Part shown: in pieces, positions 49,472 through 60,033 of the stretch | Numbering within the stretch: the stretch's first letter is position 1 | Layout: every line of letters begins with the position of its first letter | Source of the DNA: Kalmanozyma brasiliensis GHG001 | Lineage: Eukaryota > Basidiomycota > Ustilaginomycetes > Ustilaginales | NCBI RefSeq assembly: GCF_000497045.1 | Contig: NW_015961988.1 | Span: 186,001 to 250,000, forward strand | DNA: 64,000 bases | Direction: 5' to 3' | The notes under the pieces: generated by a model | Seen by the model: only the letters and a program-made list of their open reading frames with translations | The model's database searches: none | Told to the model about the DNA's origin: nothing | Made by a program: the position numbers and the translations under genes

Positions 49472-52212
49472 GTTGGCGTGATTGGAATCGGAGCTTCCGG
49501 CTGTGGAGGGAGAGACTTGGCTGCTTTGTAGCTTGTAGAGGCTAGAGGCTGAGTGCGCTTGCTGTGATGATAAGAAGAGCTGTTTCGCACGCCTGTTGCG
49601 GAATGTCCGAGCTTTTGGAGCGTGTAAAGATAAAGTTGCGATTGGAGTAGATTGGGGGAGCGACCGCGATGAATGTGAGCAGCTGGTGTTGAGCTCGAAC
49701 GAGGATATATGCTTGCGATACGTAGGATCCGAGAAGAGACGTATTCCTTCGATGGCTCTTGAGCCTTCCGACCAGATGGCAGAATGCGATATATACAGTA
49801 GGCGAGGAGGTCCAACCTTGGACGAGATCTCGTCGTGGATGAGGAAAGCAGACAGAGGACCGGGGATGTGGTGGGTGATGAACGTGGAGATAGGAGAGCA
49901 GAGCAGAGCTCAGTCTGTTGATTACCTTGTCGGAAAGATCTCGGCCTCCACGGATATCTTCCAGCGAAGGCAGTCCTGGCGCACAGTGAGACTCCGGCTT
50001 CTGACGACGACGCATACAAGGACACGAAGCAAGCCTCGGCTCGACTAGGGCTCAGTTAAGCCCGGCTGTGCTCAGCTGCCGTCTGACGGAAGTGTTGCAG
50101 CCGATTTGCCTGGTCTTTTTGGACAGCCAATCTGGATCGACAGAGGCAATTCGGCTGGAAGCCTGGCGGACTGGCTTGAGCCCTTTTCTTGACAGATCTG
50201 AGCTCGATAAGAGAGAGGTCTTGATTTCTTCCGACAAAAAAAAGTGCACGGTTGCTCGCTCTTCTTGGCGCCTGCAGCCAAAACTCCGCAGCGCTGTCTA
50301 GCACACAAATTTTCCGCAAATTCTCCACTTAGGCACTTGGTCACAGCAGACGCGACCGAGCGTGGAACGCGGACCCTCTTACAAAAGCAATCACAACGCT
50401 GCCCTGGATAGCTGCCAGACCCTGGATTCTCAGCTAAGCTCTGTCGTCAGGCGCCTTAGCCAGGGAGCCAGCCATGTTCCATGTGGTTTGCCGTCCTGCA
50501 GCTTCCAGCCAGGCCAACGCTGCACTCCACGCGCTGCCTCGACGCACTTTCAATCCGCAATTCCGTAAGAATGATCCGGCTGTGCGACCGATTCGAGAGC
50601 GAAGGCAGACTCGCGCCCTTTCGTAGCTCGCGGGTGAACAATGGACCTCAAATGGAGATGGATGAGCTCGGCATTGAAACCCCACATTGAGCCCGAGGGT
50701 GGATCGCTGCCATCGCTGCAGCAATACAAGGAGCGACTGACAGGATGGTGAGTAGCCGGCGGCAACAGCCCTAGCCGTAAGTTTGTGAAGAGCTGCTTGA
50801 CCGACATCCCACTCTCTTTTCATTGGCATAGGGCTAAAGCGAGATGTTTCCGCGGATCTGAAGCTGGGCAACAACGGCCGTAGCACGCACTAGGGGGCAA
50901 GAGCAAGCAACTTGGCCTGGCGATGTCGCCATCGCTTTGCACACACGTGCCGAGCTGTCTTGTGCATCTAACGGCTTCTGCGAGTCGTCTTAGCTCTACG
51001 CAGTCTAAATCTTTCTGGCTGCTGCAGCAGCGAAAAATCAACGCGCTTCCGATCTGCACGTCTTGGCCTCCACTTGATCTCGTTAGGACGCGTCGACGCC
51101 AGCAGGATCGACAGGTGCTTGCATATCGCCTAATCTTGCGGATGCAGCCGCCCCGCATCTTATGTGACGCACCAGGATGCACGATCGGAATCATGACAAT
51201 GCGACCCGATAGTCGATGAGCCATCCAGACATCATCCCCTTTAATGGTTCATGTCAGCATCTAGGCCGTGCCGAACCGGACAGTGCCGAAACCACGCCGA
51301 CTCTAGGAAACATCCGCGGATTCCCCGCGCGTTCTATCTTTACTGTGCCTAAGTCGAGTTCTCCATCGACCTTTCCTCCTGATGCTGCCACCAAGCTGGT
51401 CGATCATACCTCTACTCCCTCACTGACATCGTGCCTATCGCCGATTCGAGTCTCGAGCTGTCAAGTAGCTTGACCAATGCGGCTGGTGGGCACCCAAGCC
51501 GAGATCTCATGGAACCTTCCGAAGCTACGGCGACTCGATGGTGAGCGAAAAGAGCGATGACGCAGGGTTTCGTAAAACACGAAATTCGTGCGCTCTTCTC
51601 CCCTTGAGCTTGAGCTGTCACACTGCACTGTTCGAGGCCGCCGCGCGCAGGAAGCATCTGCCCTTTGCGGCCGCTTCCTCCTTAAAGGGTTTCTCGCCGT
51701 CATTCACCAGACCCGTCTCTGCTTAACGCCGACAGACACTTGTTGCACATGACTCTACCGTCCCGTTACGATGATGAGCATGTCGCGCCTCTGCAGCGGC
51801 TATGCACTAAGATGCAGAGTCACTTTCGCTTCCAAATACTTTGTTCCTTGCCGCGTCTTCCAGACCGCATGGTCCACTCTGCCGCACGCCTTCCACCGGG
51901 TCTCAGCCGGCGTCATCACAGATCTCGTCATCTCACTGTTCGAACTGTTCTACTTGTATATCGTTTGAGTAATTCGCCGAGAGAAGCTTTTCCGTGCCGC
52001 TCGCTTAGGTACCCTTGGAAGCAGGGACGGTCCCTTCTGACGTAGCTCGAGGGTCCCTTGTGCCCTTCTTCGGCACGGATGACTCTTTCCCTTGTGTGCG
52101 GAACCTGTACCTTGATGACACGGAGACCATCTTGCCAACCCACCACCACCACCCATACCTGTCCACGTCCGTCGAAGAGGAGGTCCAGCTTCCAACAAAG
52201 AAGCTAGTCAAC
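49472..52212. other. Gene-empty 2.7-kb stretch
   Basis: No frame here has a convincing ATG, domain or splice structure. The left part (49472-50050) should be the promoter and leader of the SIS gene, the right part (about 51750-52212) that of the MFS transporter. The middle (50050-51740) shows nothing recognisable: no terminal repeats, tRNA or transposon remnant was seen. Confidence 0.5.
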
Positions 52213-54213
52213 ATGTCCAACAACCCACAGCTAGCAACGGTGGAGGCCAGCGGAGATCAAGCGTCTGCCCCACCTCGACGTGGCCTGCACGCTCCCAAGC
52301 ATGGCTGGATCCACGAAGCCAACAAGCGCGTCATGGGTCAAACGCCCAAAGGAACGCCCTCAGCAACACCTCGACCTTCCAACGTCGCTTCACAACAAAG
52401 ACCGGCTTCCGCAGAACTCGACCGCGAAGTCGAGACCATCTTCCGCAGGACAGCGAGATACGGAGGCGATGATCCTCGTGACCCTAAAGACCATGCCTAC
52501 GAGCCCGCACGCGAGCAAGACAGCCCCGATAGCGACAGCGCCACGCGTGTGCCTCCGTCTCCAACCAACCCCAAGTCGAAGCACGAACCCCGCCAGCACG
52601 ACGACAATGACTCGGATCAGGGTCGTCCTCGCGGCAACCCGGACGAGTCCAAGGACCCGAACCAGGTCGAATGGGAGGGCGAAGATGACCCGGAGAACCC
52701 ACAGAACTGGTCGCAAAAGAGAAAATGGATGCTCACCTTGCTCGCCTCGTTCCTCACCGTCAACGTCACGTTCGCATCCTCTGCTCCCTCCTCAGCGACA
52801 CAACAGCTGGCACAGGAATTCCAGATCGGTACCGTGACGGCGACGCTCATCACCTCGCTCTTTCTTGCCGGATATTGCCTTGGGCCGATTCTTTGGTCGA
52901 CCACGTCCGAGCTCGTCGGTCGAAAAGTGGTCATGATCGTCGCCATGTTCATGTACATGCTCTTCATCCTCGGACAGGCGCTCGCCAAGAACCCCGAGAC
53001 GCTCTTTGTCACTCGTTTCATCAGCGGTGTCTGTGCCGCTGCACCGCTGACCGTCGCTGGTGGTGTCATCGCCGACATGTGGGATCCCGTCGGACGCGGC
53101 TTTGCCATGAGCCTCTTCTCGTGCGCCGTCTTCATCGGTCCCGTCCTCGGTCCCATCATCGGCGGCTTTGTGACGCAATCCTACCTCGGCTGGCGATGGG
53201 TCTTCTGGGTCATGATGATCTTTGCGGCTCTCTGCTGGGTCATGATCCTCATGTTCATGCCCGAAACCTTTGCGCCGGTGCTGCTGATGCGCAAGGCCAA
53301 GCGACTGCGCAAGCTGGACCCGGAGGGCAACAAGGATCTCTACGCACCTCACGAGAAGAGCGACTGGTCCGTTGGTGGTATTGCTCACCGAACGCTGCTG
53401 CGACCCTTCCAGATCCTGATGAAGGAGCCCATCCTGGTGCTGGTCACCATCTACCTCTCGGTCGTCTACGGTATCCTATATGGTCTCTTCGAGGCGGTCC
53501 CGGTCATCTTTGAGATGACGCGCGGCTTCAACCTTGGCGAATCAGGGCTGATCTTCATCGCTGTCGGTCTCGGCACCACCATCGGTGGCATCATCAACGT
53601 CTTTGTGCAGCTTCGATACCGTCAGCTGACGCCCTTCTGGCACGGCATGCCTCCACCCGAAGAGCGACTGTGGGGCTCCATGATCGCCGGACCCATCCTT
53701 GTACTTGGTGCCTTCTGGCTCGGTTGGACCGGAAACTACGTCGCCGTGCCGTGGTACGTTCCTGCCCTGGCCCTCGTCCCGATCGGTATGAGCTTCACGC
53801 TCGTCTTTATTTCGCTGCTCTCCTACATCGTCGACTGCTACACCGTCTACGCGGCATCCGCTCTGGCCGCCAACACCATCATTCGTTCAGCTGTGGGAGC
53901 CGCATTTCCCCTATTCACCAGGCAAATGTTCACTGGACTGGGCATCAATTGGGCCTCTACGCTGCTTGGACTCGTAGCTCTGGTCCTGACGCCGTTCCCA
54001 TACATCTTCTACATCTACGGAAGCAAAATTCGCGGTTGGAGCAAGTTTGCGCCCGCCTTCGACCTCAAGGTGCGCAAAGAGCTCGAGGAGGAAGGCAAAC
54101 TGCCCAAGGATAGCCTCAACACCACCAGCCCCTTCGACCGCAACGGCCTCAAGCAGGCCAAGAAGGATGCGGCTGAAAAGAAAGATCCCGAGAAGAGGCA
54201 GTCGTCGTCGTAG
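52213..54213 (+). CDS. MFS multidrug/polyamine transporter (DHA1 family)
   Basis: Single exon, 666 aa, 12 membrane helices in two six-helix halves. The N-terminal tail of about 165 residues is hydrophilic, rich in Pro, Asp and Arg. DHA1 signatures: ENPQNWSQKRKWMLT before helix 1, the ITSLFLAGYCLGPILWSTTSELVGRKVV loop, FVTRFISGVCAAAPLTVAGGVIADMWDPVGRG, LGPIIGGFVTQSYLGWRWVFWVMM, and the PETFAPVLLMRKAKRLRK central loop. Homologues such as Flr1 and Tpo1 export drugs or polyamines by proton antiport at the plasma membrane; the substrate here is unknown. The ATG at 52213 is used because the upstream open frame lacks an ATG. The C-terminus is Lys/Glu-rich. Confidence 0.9.
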   Translation: MSNNPQLATVEASGDQASAPPRRGLHAPKHGWIHEANKRVMGQTPKGTPSATPRPSNVASQQRPASAELDREVETIFRRTARYGGDDPRDPKDHAYEPAREQDSPDSDSATRVPPSPTNPKSKHEPRQHDDNDSDQGRPRGNPDESKDPNQVEWEGEDDPENPQNWSQKRKWMLTLLASFLTVNVTFASSAPSSATQQLAQEFQIGTVTATLITSLFLAGYCLGPILWSTTSELVGRKVVMIVAMFMYMLFILGQALAKNPETLFVTRFISGVCAAAPLTVAGGVIADMWDPVGRGFAMSLFSCAVFIGPVLGPIIGGFVTQSYLGWRWVFWVMMIFAALCWVMILMFMPETFAPVLLMRKAKRLRKLDPEGNKDLYAPHEKSDWSVGGIAHRTLLRPFQILMKEPILVLVTIYLSVVYGILYGLFEAVPVIFEMTRGFNLGESGLIFIAVGLGTTIGGIINVFVQLRYRQLTPFWHGMPPPEERLWGSMIAGPILVLGAFWLGWTGNYVAVPWYVPALALVPIGMSFTLVFISLLSYIVDCYTVYAASALAANTIIRSAVGAAFPLFTRQMFTGLGINWASTLLGLVALVLTPFPYIFYIYGSKIRGWSKFAPAFDLKVRKELEEEGKLPKDSLNTTSPFDRNGLKQAKKDAAEKKDPEKRQSSS

Positions 54214-55752
54214 CTGGCTGTCCGGGAAAATGAAATTGCCATGCCGCATATGAAATGACTTCATTTCGTACCACACCTCTGAACCATGTTTCTGCATCAC
54301 CATCCACTCGACTCGCTGTACATTAGATAGACATCTTGCATCATACCACACATTCGAAAGGATCGCTGAGCTGTATGTCTGGACTGTGACTGCGGTGTAC
54401 GGGGTGCTGAACGAATGAGCGGAGACGCCCTTTTTGTTTAACAGAAATACCGCGGGTTGGAGTGGGAGCTCAGCTGTCAACCAGCGCCAGCGGCGCGAAA
54501 ATACGCCGAGTTCGTCATCGTGCGGCGGCTCTGTCAAGGCCTCAACAGGCATATCACAATGTACAGCCTTCCTCAAGTCTTGTCCACGTTGCGAGGACGT
54601 GCGTCGCAGGCGGCAACGTGTCACGTTATCCGATCAAGTCAGTCGGGAGTCGGGAAGGAGAGCTCGTCTGTGTTACGCGAGAACGAGCTAAAAGGGTAGG
54701 CCGCAGCTTATTCCTAGCCGAGGTGATGGAACCCTGGTTCGCTTGAGCGGCCGTGTTGCACGTTCTGCGTCTTGCTTGACCGCTCAGCACGTCGGGCGGG
54801 GCGCAGGATAATCATGCTCGGCGAGCGCATACGGCGACCAGCTGCATTTGACGTCCACATCGATCAGCAAGCACCAATGGACCCGTCTGCGAAGGGTGTC
54901 CTGTTCATCAAAGGGACCAGCATCCTGGGAGCTTTGCTTTGCGGAAAAAGATTTGCGAGCGGATGCAGATCCTCCGACTTCCAAAAGTGGCTTTGATAGT
55001 GTGAGCCGCGCTGTGACGCACAAGGCCCACGCCATTGTCAAACAACATTGAAAGGCCGACCTCGCCGCGGCGTAAGCGGCTCGGGATTGATACTTCCGCC
55101 ATCGCAACCGACGGCAACGGCGTCGCCCACTCCGACCACCGTAGCCCCCCTTCTTCCGCCTGCTTGGACCCGACTACACGTTGAGACGATGCTAGTCCAC
55201 GTTTGCGAGCCGCCTCAGAGGTCACACCGACAAGTCGGGTCACAGAGCTTGGTACTGGCTCTCCACTGCCGCCCTGTGAACGTGGATCTCGCTGCAACCG
55301 TATACAGCGTGGGGTAGCGAGACACACGAACAAGGTTTCGCCCCTCGCTTGCCTTCCGCAACAATGCCACATCCTCCTTCCGCCGTTGGTCAGCGTCGCG
55401 GTCGGCTGAACGAAAGAGTGCGCCTCGCTTGATCGCCAAACACTAGCGCATCCGTCTCCCGACGTTTCGGTGAACACCGATGAGAAGAAATGATGCCCAC
55501 AATAGCAACAGCGAGAGTGAGCTGGCATGGGTGCACAGACGATAGCAGAAGAAACAAGGACCCAATAGCGGACGTGCATGGAGCAACATTGCGGAGCGTG
55601 AGACTGAGAAGCATTTAGCAGAGATTCACAAAGCTTTGAGCGGATGACTACATCGAGACGAGAAACTATAAGTACGGACATTCTAGGACATCTGTCCCCT
55701 TCGTTCGACAGCAACAAAGTCTTCTCTCCCCACACACAATCAAGCACTCACG
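54214..55752. other. Intergenic, lysozyme promoter region
   Basis: 1.5 kb between the MFS stop and the lysozyme start. A 279-codon minus-strand frame (54908-55747) is present but has no ATG-led domain and overlaps the lysozyme promoter; I regard it as chance. A TATA-like element lies at 55667. Confidence 0.55.
55667..55673 (+). promoter_or_regulatory. TATA-like element of lysozyme gene
   Basis: TATAAGT, 86 bp before the ATG at 55753. The following 80 bp are A/C-rich with the start preceded by CACTCACG. Motif match only. Confidence 0.5.
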
Positions 55753-56676
55753 ATGAAGTTCTCCATCGCCACCCTCGTCGGCGCTGTCGCCGCCCTTGCC
55801 GCTTGCACCCAGGCCGCTCCTCTCGAGAAGCGCGTCTCTGGCGTCCCCGGTTTCGACATCTGTAGGTGACACACTCCCAAAGCAGCCCTTTATCCCTTCG
55901 CCCTCGTGCTGACCTTTCATCTCGCTGATTGCTCCTCCACAGCGCGCTACCAGTCCAACGTGGACTTCAACCAAGCCAAGGCAAACGGCGCTCGCTTCGT
56001 CATCATCAAGGCCACCGAAGGCACCACCGTCAAGTCGTCCGCCTTCTCCTCCCAGTATACCGGTGCAACCAACGCTGGTCTCATCCGCGGGGCCTATCAT
56101 TTTGCGGTTCGCATCCATAAAGACTGTAAATGACTTTCCAGGCTCTCATACTGACAGATGACTTTGCATTAACAGCGACCTGACTCCTCCGGCGGTGCCG
56201 CGCAGGCCAACTTCTTCCTGAACAACGGAGGTGGCTGGTCGTCCGATGGCCGCACTCTTCCTGGTATGCTCGACCTTGAGTCGTCCAGCGGTGTTGCTAC
56301 CTGCTACGGTCTTTCCCGCAGCCAGCTCGTCAGCTGGATCTCCGACTTCGGCGAGACCTACCGCTCGTCTACCGGACGCTACCCGATGGTGAGTCACTTA
56401 GTTCAGCTCGAGGTAGAAGATGAGTACCTGTACTGACATCGTGTGTATCGTTTGCAGATCTACACGAACTCCGGCTGGTGGAACCAGTGCGTTGCGTCGA
56501 GCGCCTTCGCCAGCAACTACCCCTTAGTCGTGGCGAGCTACTCCAGCAGCCCCAAGATCCCTACCGGCTTCAGCACGTACAGCTTCTGGCAGTACGCTGA
56601 CAGTGGTACCTACCCCGGCGACCAGGACACCTGGAACGGCAACCTGGACAACCTCCAGAAGTTCGCTAGCGGCTAA
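55753..56676 (+). CDS. Secreted GH25 lysozyme
   Basis: Four exons (55753-55861, 55943-56106, 56176-56388, 56458-56676) give 234 aa. Introns are 81, 69 and 69 bp. The pre-region is a signal peptide ending near residue 21, followed by a Kex2 site Leu-Glu-Lys-Arg (24-27), so the mature enzyme starts near Val28. The GH25 fold shows the catalytic acid cluster: D35 in GFDISRYQ, D124 and E126 in GMLDLES. Family stretches include FVIIKATEGTTV, GAYHFARPDSSGG and FWQYAD. GH25 enzymes cleave the beta-1,4 bond between MurNAc and GlcNAc in bacterial peptidoglycan. A GH25 protein of the related smut yeast Moesziomyces is known to antagonise the oomycete Albugo, so an inter-microbial role is plausible. Intron 2 has an unusual GTTCGC donor. 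Confidence 0.93.
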
Positions 56677-57041
56677 AGGCAATCACGTCCCCACTGGAAA
56701 CATTTCCAGCGGTGATGGTACTACTGTACTTCTCTTCGCGCGTTTCGACACAACAACTCGCTCGTCCGAGACTGCAATCACAGGCCGCTTTCTCTGACAT
56801 TGCCTCGTACTTCATGGCGGCGAGCCTGACGCAGAGTCTGCATCGTATGTGACCATTTGAGGACCTGATTGAAGTGAGGGACCGGTACGCGGGCCCGGAC
56901 GCGGTGACCAAACCGGCGTTTTTGGAAGGGCACGCGCTGCCAAATTATTTTGCCGCGGTTCAACGTGTGTGTGCGAAGATAAGACACGCATGAATCTCTG
57001 GCTGCCTTCTCACCACCATCGCCTTCGGTCATCATCTCAAA
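56677..57041. other. Spacer lysozyme / glutamine amidotransferase
   Basis: 365 bp holding the lysozyme 3' UTR and the promoter of the next gene. No further feature was seen. Confidence 0.55.
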
Positions 57042-58010
57042 ATGGCTCAGCAACAGAAGAAGAAGGTCGTTTCGATCGCCCTCCTCGTCGCCGATACTCC
57101 ACCTCCGCCTGTGGTGGCTGTTCGCGGAGACTACACCCAGATCTACCCGCGCTTCCTGCAAGAATCACTCAACACGATCAAGCGGCACTCGTGGCAGCCG
57201 CAGGTGGAGCTGCACGTCCGATGCTACGATGTCGTCAAGAAGATGGAGTACCCTGACGAGGGGCAGCTGGGCGATGGGCTGTGGGATGCGGTGATGATCA
57301 CTGGTAGCGCGTCTTCTGCGTATCTGGATCTGGAGTGGACCAGGAAGTTGGCAGCGTTCCTGCGGGCCACGGCGGAGAATCACCCGCTTGTCAGGCTCAT
57401 CGGTATCTGCTATGGCCACCAGATCCTGGCGAGAGCGTTCGATGGGCAAGTGGTCAGCAACCCTAAAGGGTGGGAGCTGGGGACTTTCTCGTGCACCCTC
57501 ACACCACACGGCAAGGAGCTGCTTGGCTACGACGAAAACGAAACCCAGATGGCCATCCAGCAAGTGCACAAGGACCACGTCCCCGAGCTTCCACCCGACT
57601 TCGCCGGAGAGAGCTTCGAGAACCTCGCCTCAACCGAGATCTCGCCCATCCAATCGCTCATCCTGCGCTATCCGACGGAAGCACCGCCCCTCGCATCCAC
57701 CGCCCAGGCATCCGCCTACATGGCGTTCGATATCGAGGACTCGGAGACGGCCTCGTCGGGTCCCAACCCGCTCCGATCGATGCATCTGCTGTCCTTTCAG
57801 GGCCATCCAGAATTCGATCGCGAAATCGTCGAGAACATCATCGAGGTGCGCACCGAGATGGGGATCGTCACGGGCGAGCTGCGGGAGAAGTCGTTGGTCA
57901 ACGCCAAGAAGCCGCATGACGGATTGAAGCTCGGCCGGGCCATCCTGGCGATGCTCGGTGTGGAGGAGGCCAGGACCGACACAGGAGACAGCATGGTCCA
58001 TCTTCAGTAA
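57042..58010 (+). CDS. Class I glutamine amidotransferase-like protein
   Basis: Single exon, 322 aa. A GATase1 fold with a complete triad: nucleophile C123 in GICYGHQ, and H255 with E257 in SFQGHPEF. Other stretches: WDAVMITGSASSAYLD (oxyanion region) and PKGWELG, then QVHKDHV. It resembles yeast YLR126C and other stand-alone GATase1 proteins, which hydrolyse glutamine or gamma-glutamyl compounds. No synthase domain is attached, so the acceptor is unknown. The length exceeds that of bacterial homologues (about 240 aa) because of an insert before the histidine. The ATG at 57042 is the first in frame and begins the conserved beta strand within ten residues. Confidence 0.9.
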   Translation: MAQQQKKKVVSIALLVADTPPPPVVAVRGDYTQIYPRFLQESLNTIKRHSWQPQVELHVRCYDVVKKMEYPDEGQLGDGLWDAVMITGSASSAYLDLEWTRKLAAFLRATAENHPLVRLIGICYGHQILARAFDGQVVSNPKGWELGTFSCTLTPHGKELLGYDENETQMAIQQVHKDHVPELPPDFAGESFENLASTEISPIQSLILRYPTEAPPLASTAQASAYMAFDIEDSETASSGPNPLRSMHLLSFQGHPEFDREIVENIIEVRTEMGIVTGELREKSLVNAKKPHDGLKLGRAILAMLGVEEARTDTGDSMVHLQ

Positions 58011-58107
58011 TCGCAATAATCAATCATCTCTATTGTACGTTCGAGCGCAGTGTGCAGATGGGCCGCGGATGGGCCAGGTATCGGTGAGACTAGGTATGTT
58101 TGCCGAC

Positions 58108-59568
58108 TCAAGTCGAGGCGGAAGCGGCCGCACCGGTGGTGGGTGTAGTCGCGCCGCCAAACTTCTTCGTGTCCTTCTTGCCCTTCTTCTTGTTCTTACC
58201 AGCGGCGTCTGCGACGAGCCTCTCCAACTCCCTTCGCTCGTCATCGCTCTCGTCCGGCTGGACCGACTTGTAGATCATGCCAAGGAACAGGATCGCCTGT
58301 GCGCGGTTGAATAGCACCTTATCTCCCACGCCCTTTTCGTGGAGCACCTTGTCGCAGACCTGCCTGAGGATGCCCGAGATCTCGAAGCGTGTACCCCTCC
58401 ACGTCGCGAGCAGCATCTTGCCGCTCATGTCCTGTTCGAGCGCGCGCAGCTCGTCTTCGGGGATCTCGCCCTTCTCCTGTCTCCGCGCTAGCTCGTCCAT
58501 GGACGCCTTGACGTTGAGCGCCGACCCGAGCATGCCCCACGTCTCCTTGACCACGGCACCGCGTTCCTTCATGCGGCCCATGAAGCCGCCAAACCCGAGC
58601 ATGCTGTGCTTCTTGGTCTTGATGAACGTGGTGGCCTTCATGACGTAAATGTTGCCAATGGCATGGAGCAACTCGACGCCGAACGATTCGAGCTTGAGGT
58701 CCTCTGCCTCCTCCTTCATCTTGCGCTCGAAGATTTGAGTCTGCGAGTCGTCCTTGTCGCCCGGCTTGCGGGCGTCGACAAAGGGTCGGATGCGCTCCTT
58801 GAGCTTCTCGGAGAGCTCTTCGACGCGCTTGCGCTCGTTTTCCTCTTTCTCCTTCTCGAGTGCTTCGAGCTGGGCCTTCTGTTCCGGTGTGAGCTTCTGC
58901 TTCTGCTTTGCGTCCTCCTTCTTTTTGACCTCGGCGACCTCTTCGGGTGATGCACCGGCCTCGGCGGCTTTTCGCGCAGCAGCATCGCCGGCGGTAGCAG
59001 CCTCTGCGGGCAGATCGGTGGTCTTGGTCGCATCGACCGCCGCGGGCCCCTCTGTGGGGTTGACCTTCTTGTGCTCGGCCTTCATCTGCGCCTCGAGCTC
59101 CTCCTTTTCCTCTTCGGTCATCATGATCTCGCTCGCCTTGCCAAAGTCCTTGATCAGGCTGATCTCGCCGATGAGGTCGACGAAGCGCTCGCCGCCAAAG
59201 AGACTGCCAAACATGTCGGTGGCCTCCTTGAGCCCCACTTCGTCGGTCGGCTTCTTCTTGCCGTACTTGTCGTAGTCGGCGCGCAGGTGGTTGTCGGAGA
59301 GGACGCGGTAGGCTTCGCCGATCATCTTGAAGGTTTCCTCGTCACCACCCTTGTCCGGGTGGTTCTTGATGGCCGCTTTGCGGTACGCCTTTTTGAGATC
59401 GAGATCGGAAGCGTCGCCACGGACACCAAGAAGATCGTAGTATTCCATGTCGGCGATCTTGGCGCCATCGCGGGAGATGTCGCGGGGGCCGGTGGGCTCT
59501 GTGGGTGCAGCAGCGCCGGCGGGCGGGGCCGCTGCGGCTGGCGTTGATGTGGATGCCGCGTCCGCCAT
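58108..59568 (-). CDS. J-protein with DnaJ-X domain (CAJ1/DJP1-type)
   Basis: Single exon, 486 aa. An Ala/Pro-rich N-terminus (1-38) precedes the J domain (about 41-108) with H70-P-D and the YDKYGKKK end. Then come [19 protein letters not shown], a Lys/Glu-rich coiled coil (about 155-265: [10 protein letters not shown]..., [30 protein letters not shown]) and a C-terminal DnaJ-X domain with a predicted helical bundle. The Gly/Phe and zinc regions of type I proteins are absent. Yeast relatives Caj1 and Djp1 act on membranes and in peroxisomal import; the client here is unknown. The C-terminus is basic ([15 protein letters not shown]). It converges with the amidotransferase gene (97 bp between stops). 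Confidence 0.93.
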   Translation of the reverse strand: MADAASTSTPAAAAPPAGAAAPTEPTGPRDISRDGAKIADMEYYDLLGVRGDASDLDLKKAYRKAAIKNHPDKGGDEETFKMIGEAYRVLSDNHLRADYDKYGKKKPTDEVGLKEATDMFGSLFGGERFVDLIGEISLIKDFGKASEIMMTEEEKEELEAQMKAEHKKVNPTEGPAAVDATKTTDLPAEAATAGDAAARKAAEAGASPEEVAEVKKKEDAKQKQKLTPEQKAQLEALEKEKEENERKRVEELSEKLKERIRPFVDARKPGDKDDSQTQIFERKMKEEAEDLKLESFGVELLHAIGNIYVMKATTFIKTKKHSMLGFGGFMGRMKERGAVVKETWGMLGSALNVKASMDELARRQEKGEIPEDELRALEQDMSGKMLLATWRGTRFEISGILRQVCDKVLHEKGVGDKVLFNRAQAILFLGMIYKSVQPDESDDERRELERLVADAAGKNKKKGKKDTKKFGGATTPTTGAAASAST

Positions 59569-60033
59569 CGTGGGTGTATCGATTGTCTATGTAGGTTCTG
59601 TTTGCGAGCTGAATGCCCTGTCTTGGAGGTTGGTGGCTCTGATGAAGGGGGTAGCAGGGCTTCTCGGAGATGACGAGCCAAGACTCCTTGGAGAGAGAGG
59701 TTATCGGAACGCCAAAATAAGAAACGCTTGTTGGTTGGCTGTGCTGCACCTTGGCAAGCCAAAAATTCCAGCTCAGCCAGCCGGCCCATTTCACACACGC
59801 GCTCGCAGGCTGTAGAGTGAGATCATATGCTGACCCTGACCGGAAGTCGGCAAGCCCCCCTTTTTCACGCTGACGACCTTTCAGACTCGAAAAGTCCGTC
59901 TCGCTGCACGCCTTTTCGTAGCCCAGCCTGCGCAGCGTGCGTGTTGCCTCGAGACAGGCTCTGCAAGCGCAGCGATCCACGGGCCCAGGAAGTATATATT
60001 CCTCAGGCGTTCCCGCATCCCACTTCTTCGCAA
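59569..60033. promoter_or_regulatory. Divergent promoter region J-protein / U2 snRNA
   Basis: 465 bp between the J-protein ATG and the inferred U2 transcription start. No coding frame with a domain. The right end carries the U2 TATA box at 59993. Confidence 0.5.
59993..60000 (+). promoter_or_regulatory. TATA box of the U2 snRNA gene
   Basis: TATATATT sits 34-41 bp before the inferred U2 5' end at 60034, the right spacing for a TATA-driven Pol II snRNA promoter. Confidence 0.65.

Noticed and set aside
51958..52212. In-frame extension of the MFS transporter to 52015
   Set aside because: It begins at TTG and adds a His-rich stretch with no family counterpart; the first ATG is 52213.
54908..55747. 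279-codon minus-strand frame before the lysozyme
   Set aside because: Covers the lysozyme TATA region, Cys/Ser/Arg-rich with no family resemblance; probably chance in GC-rich DNA.
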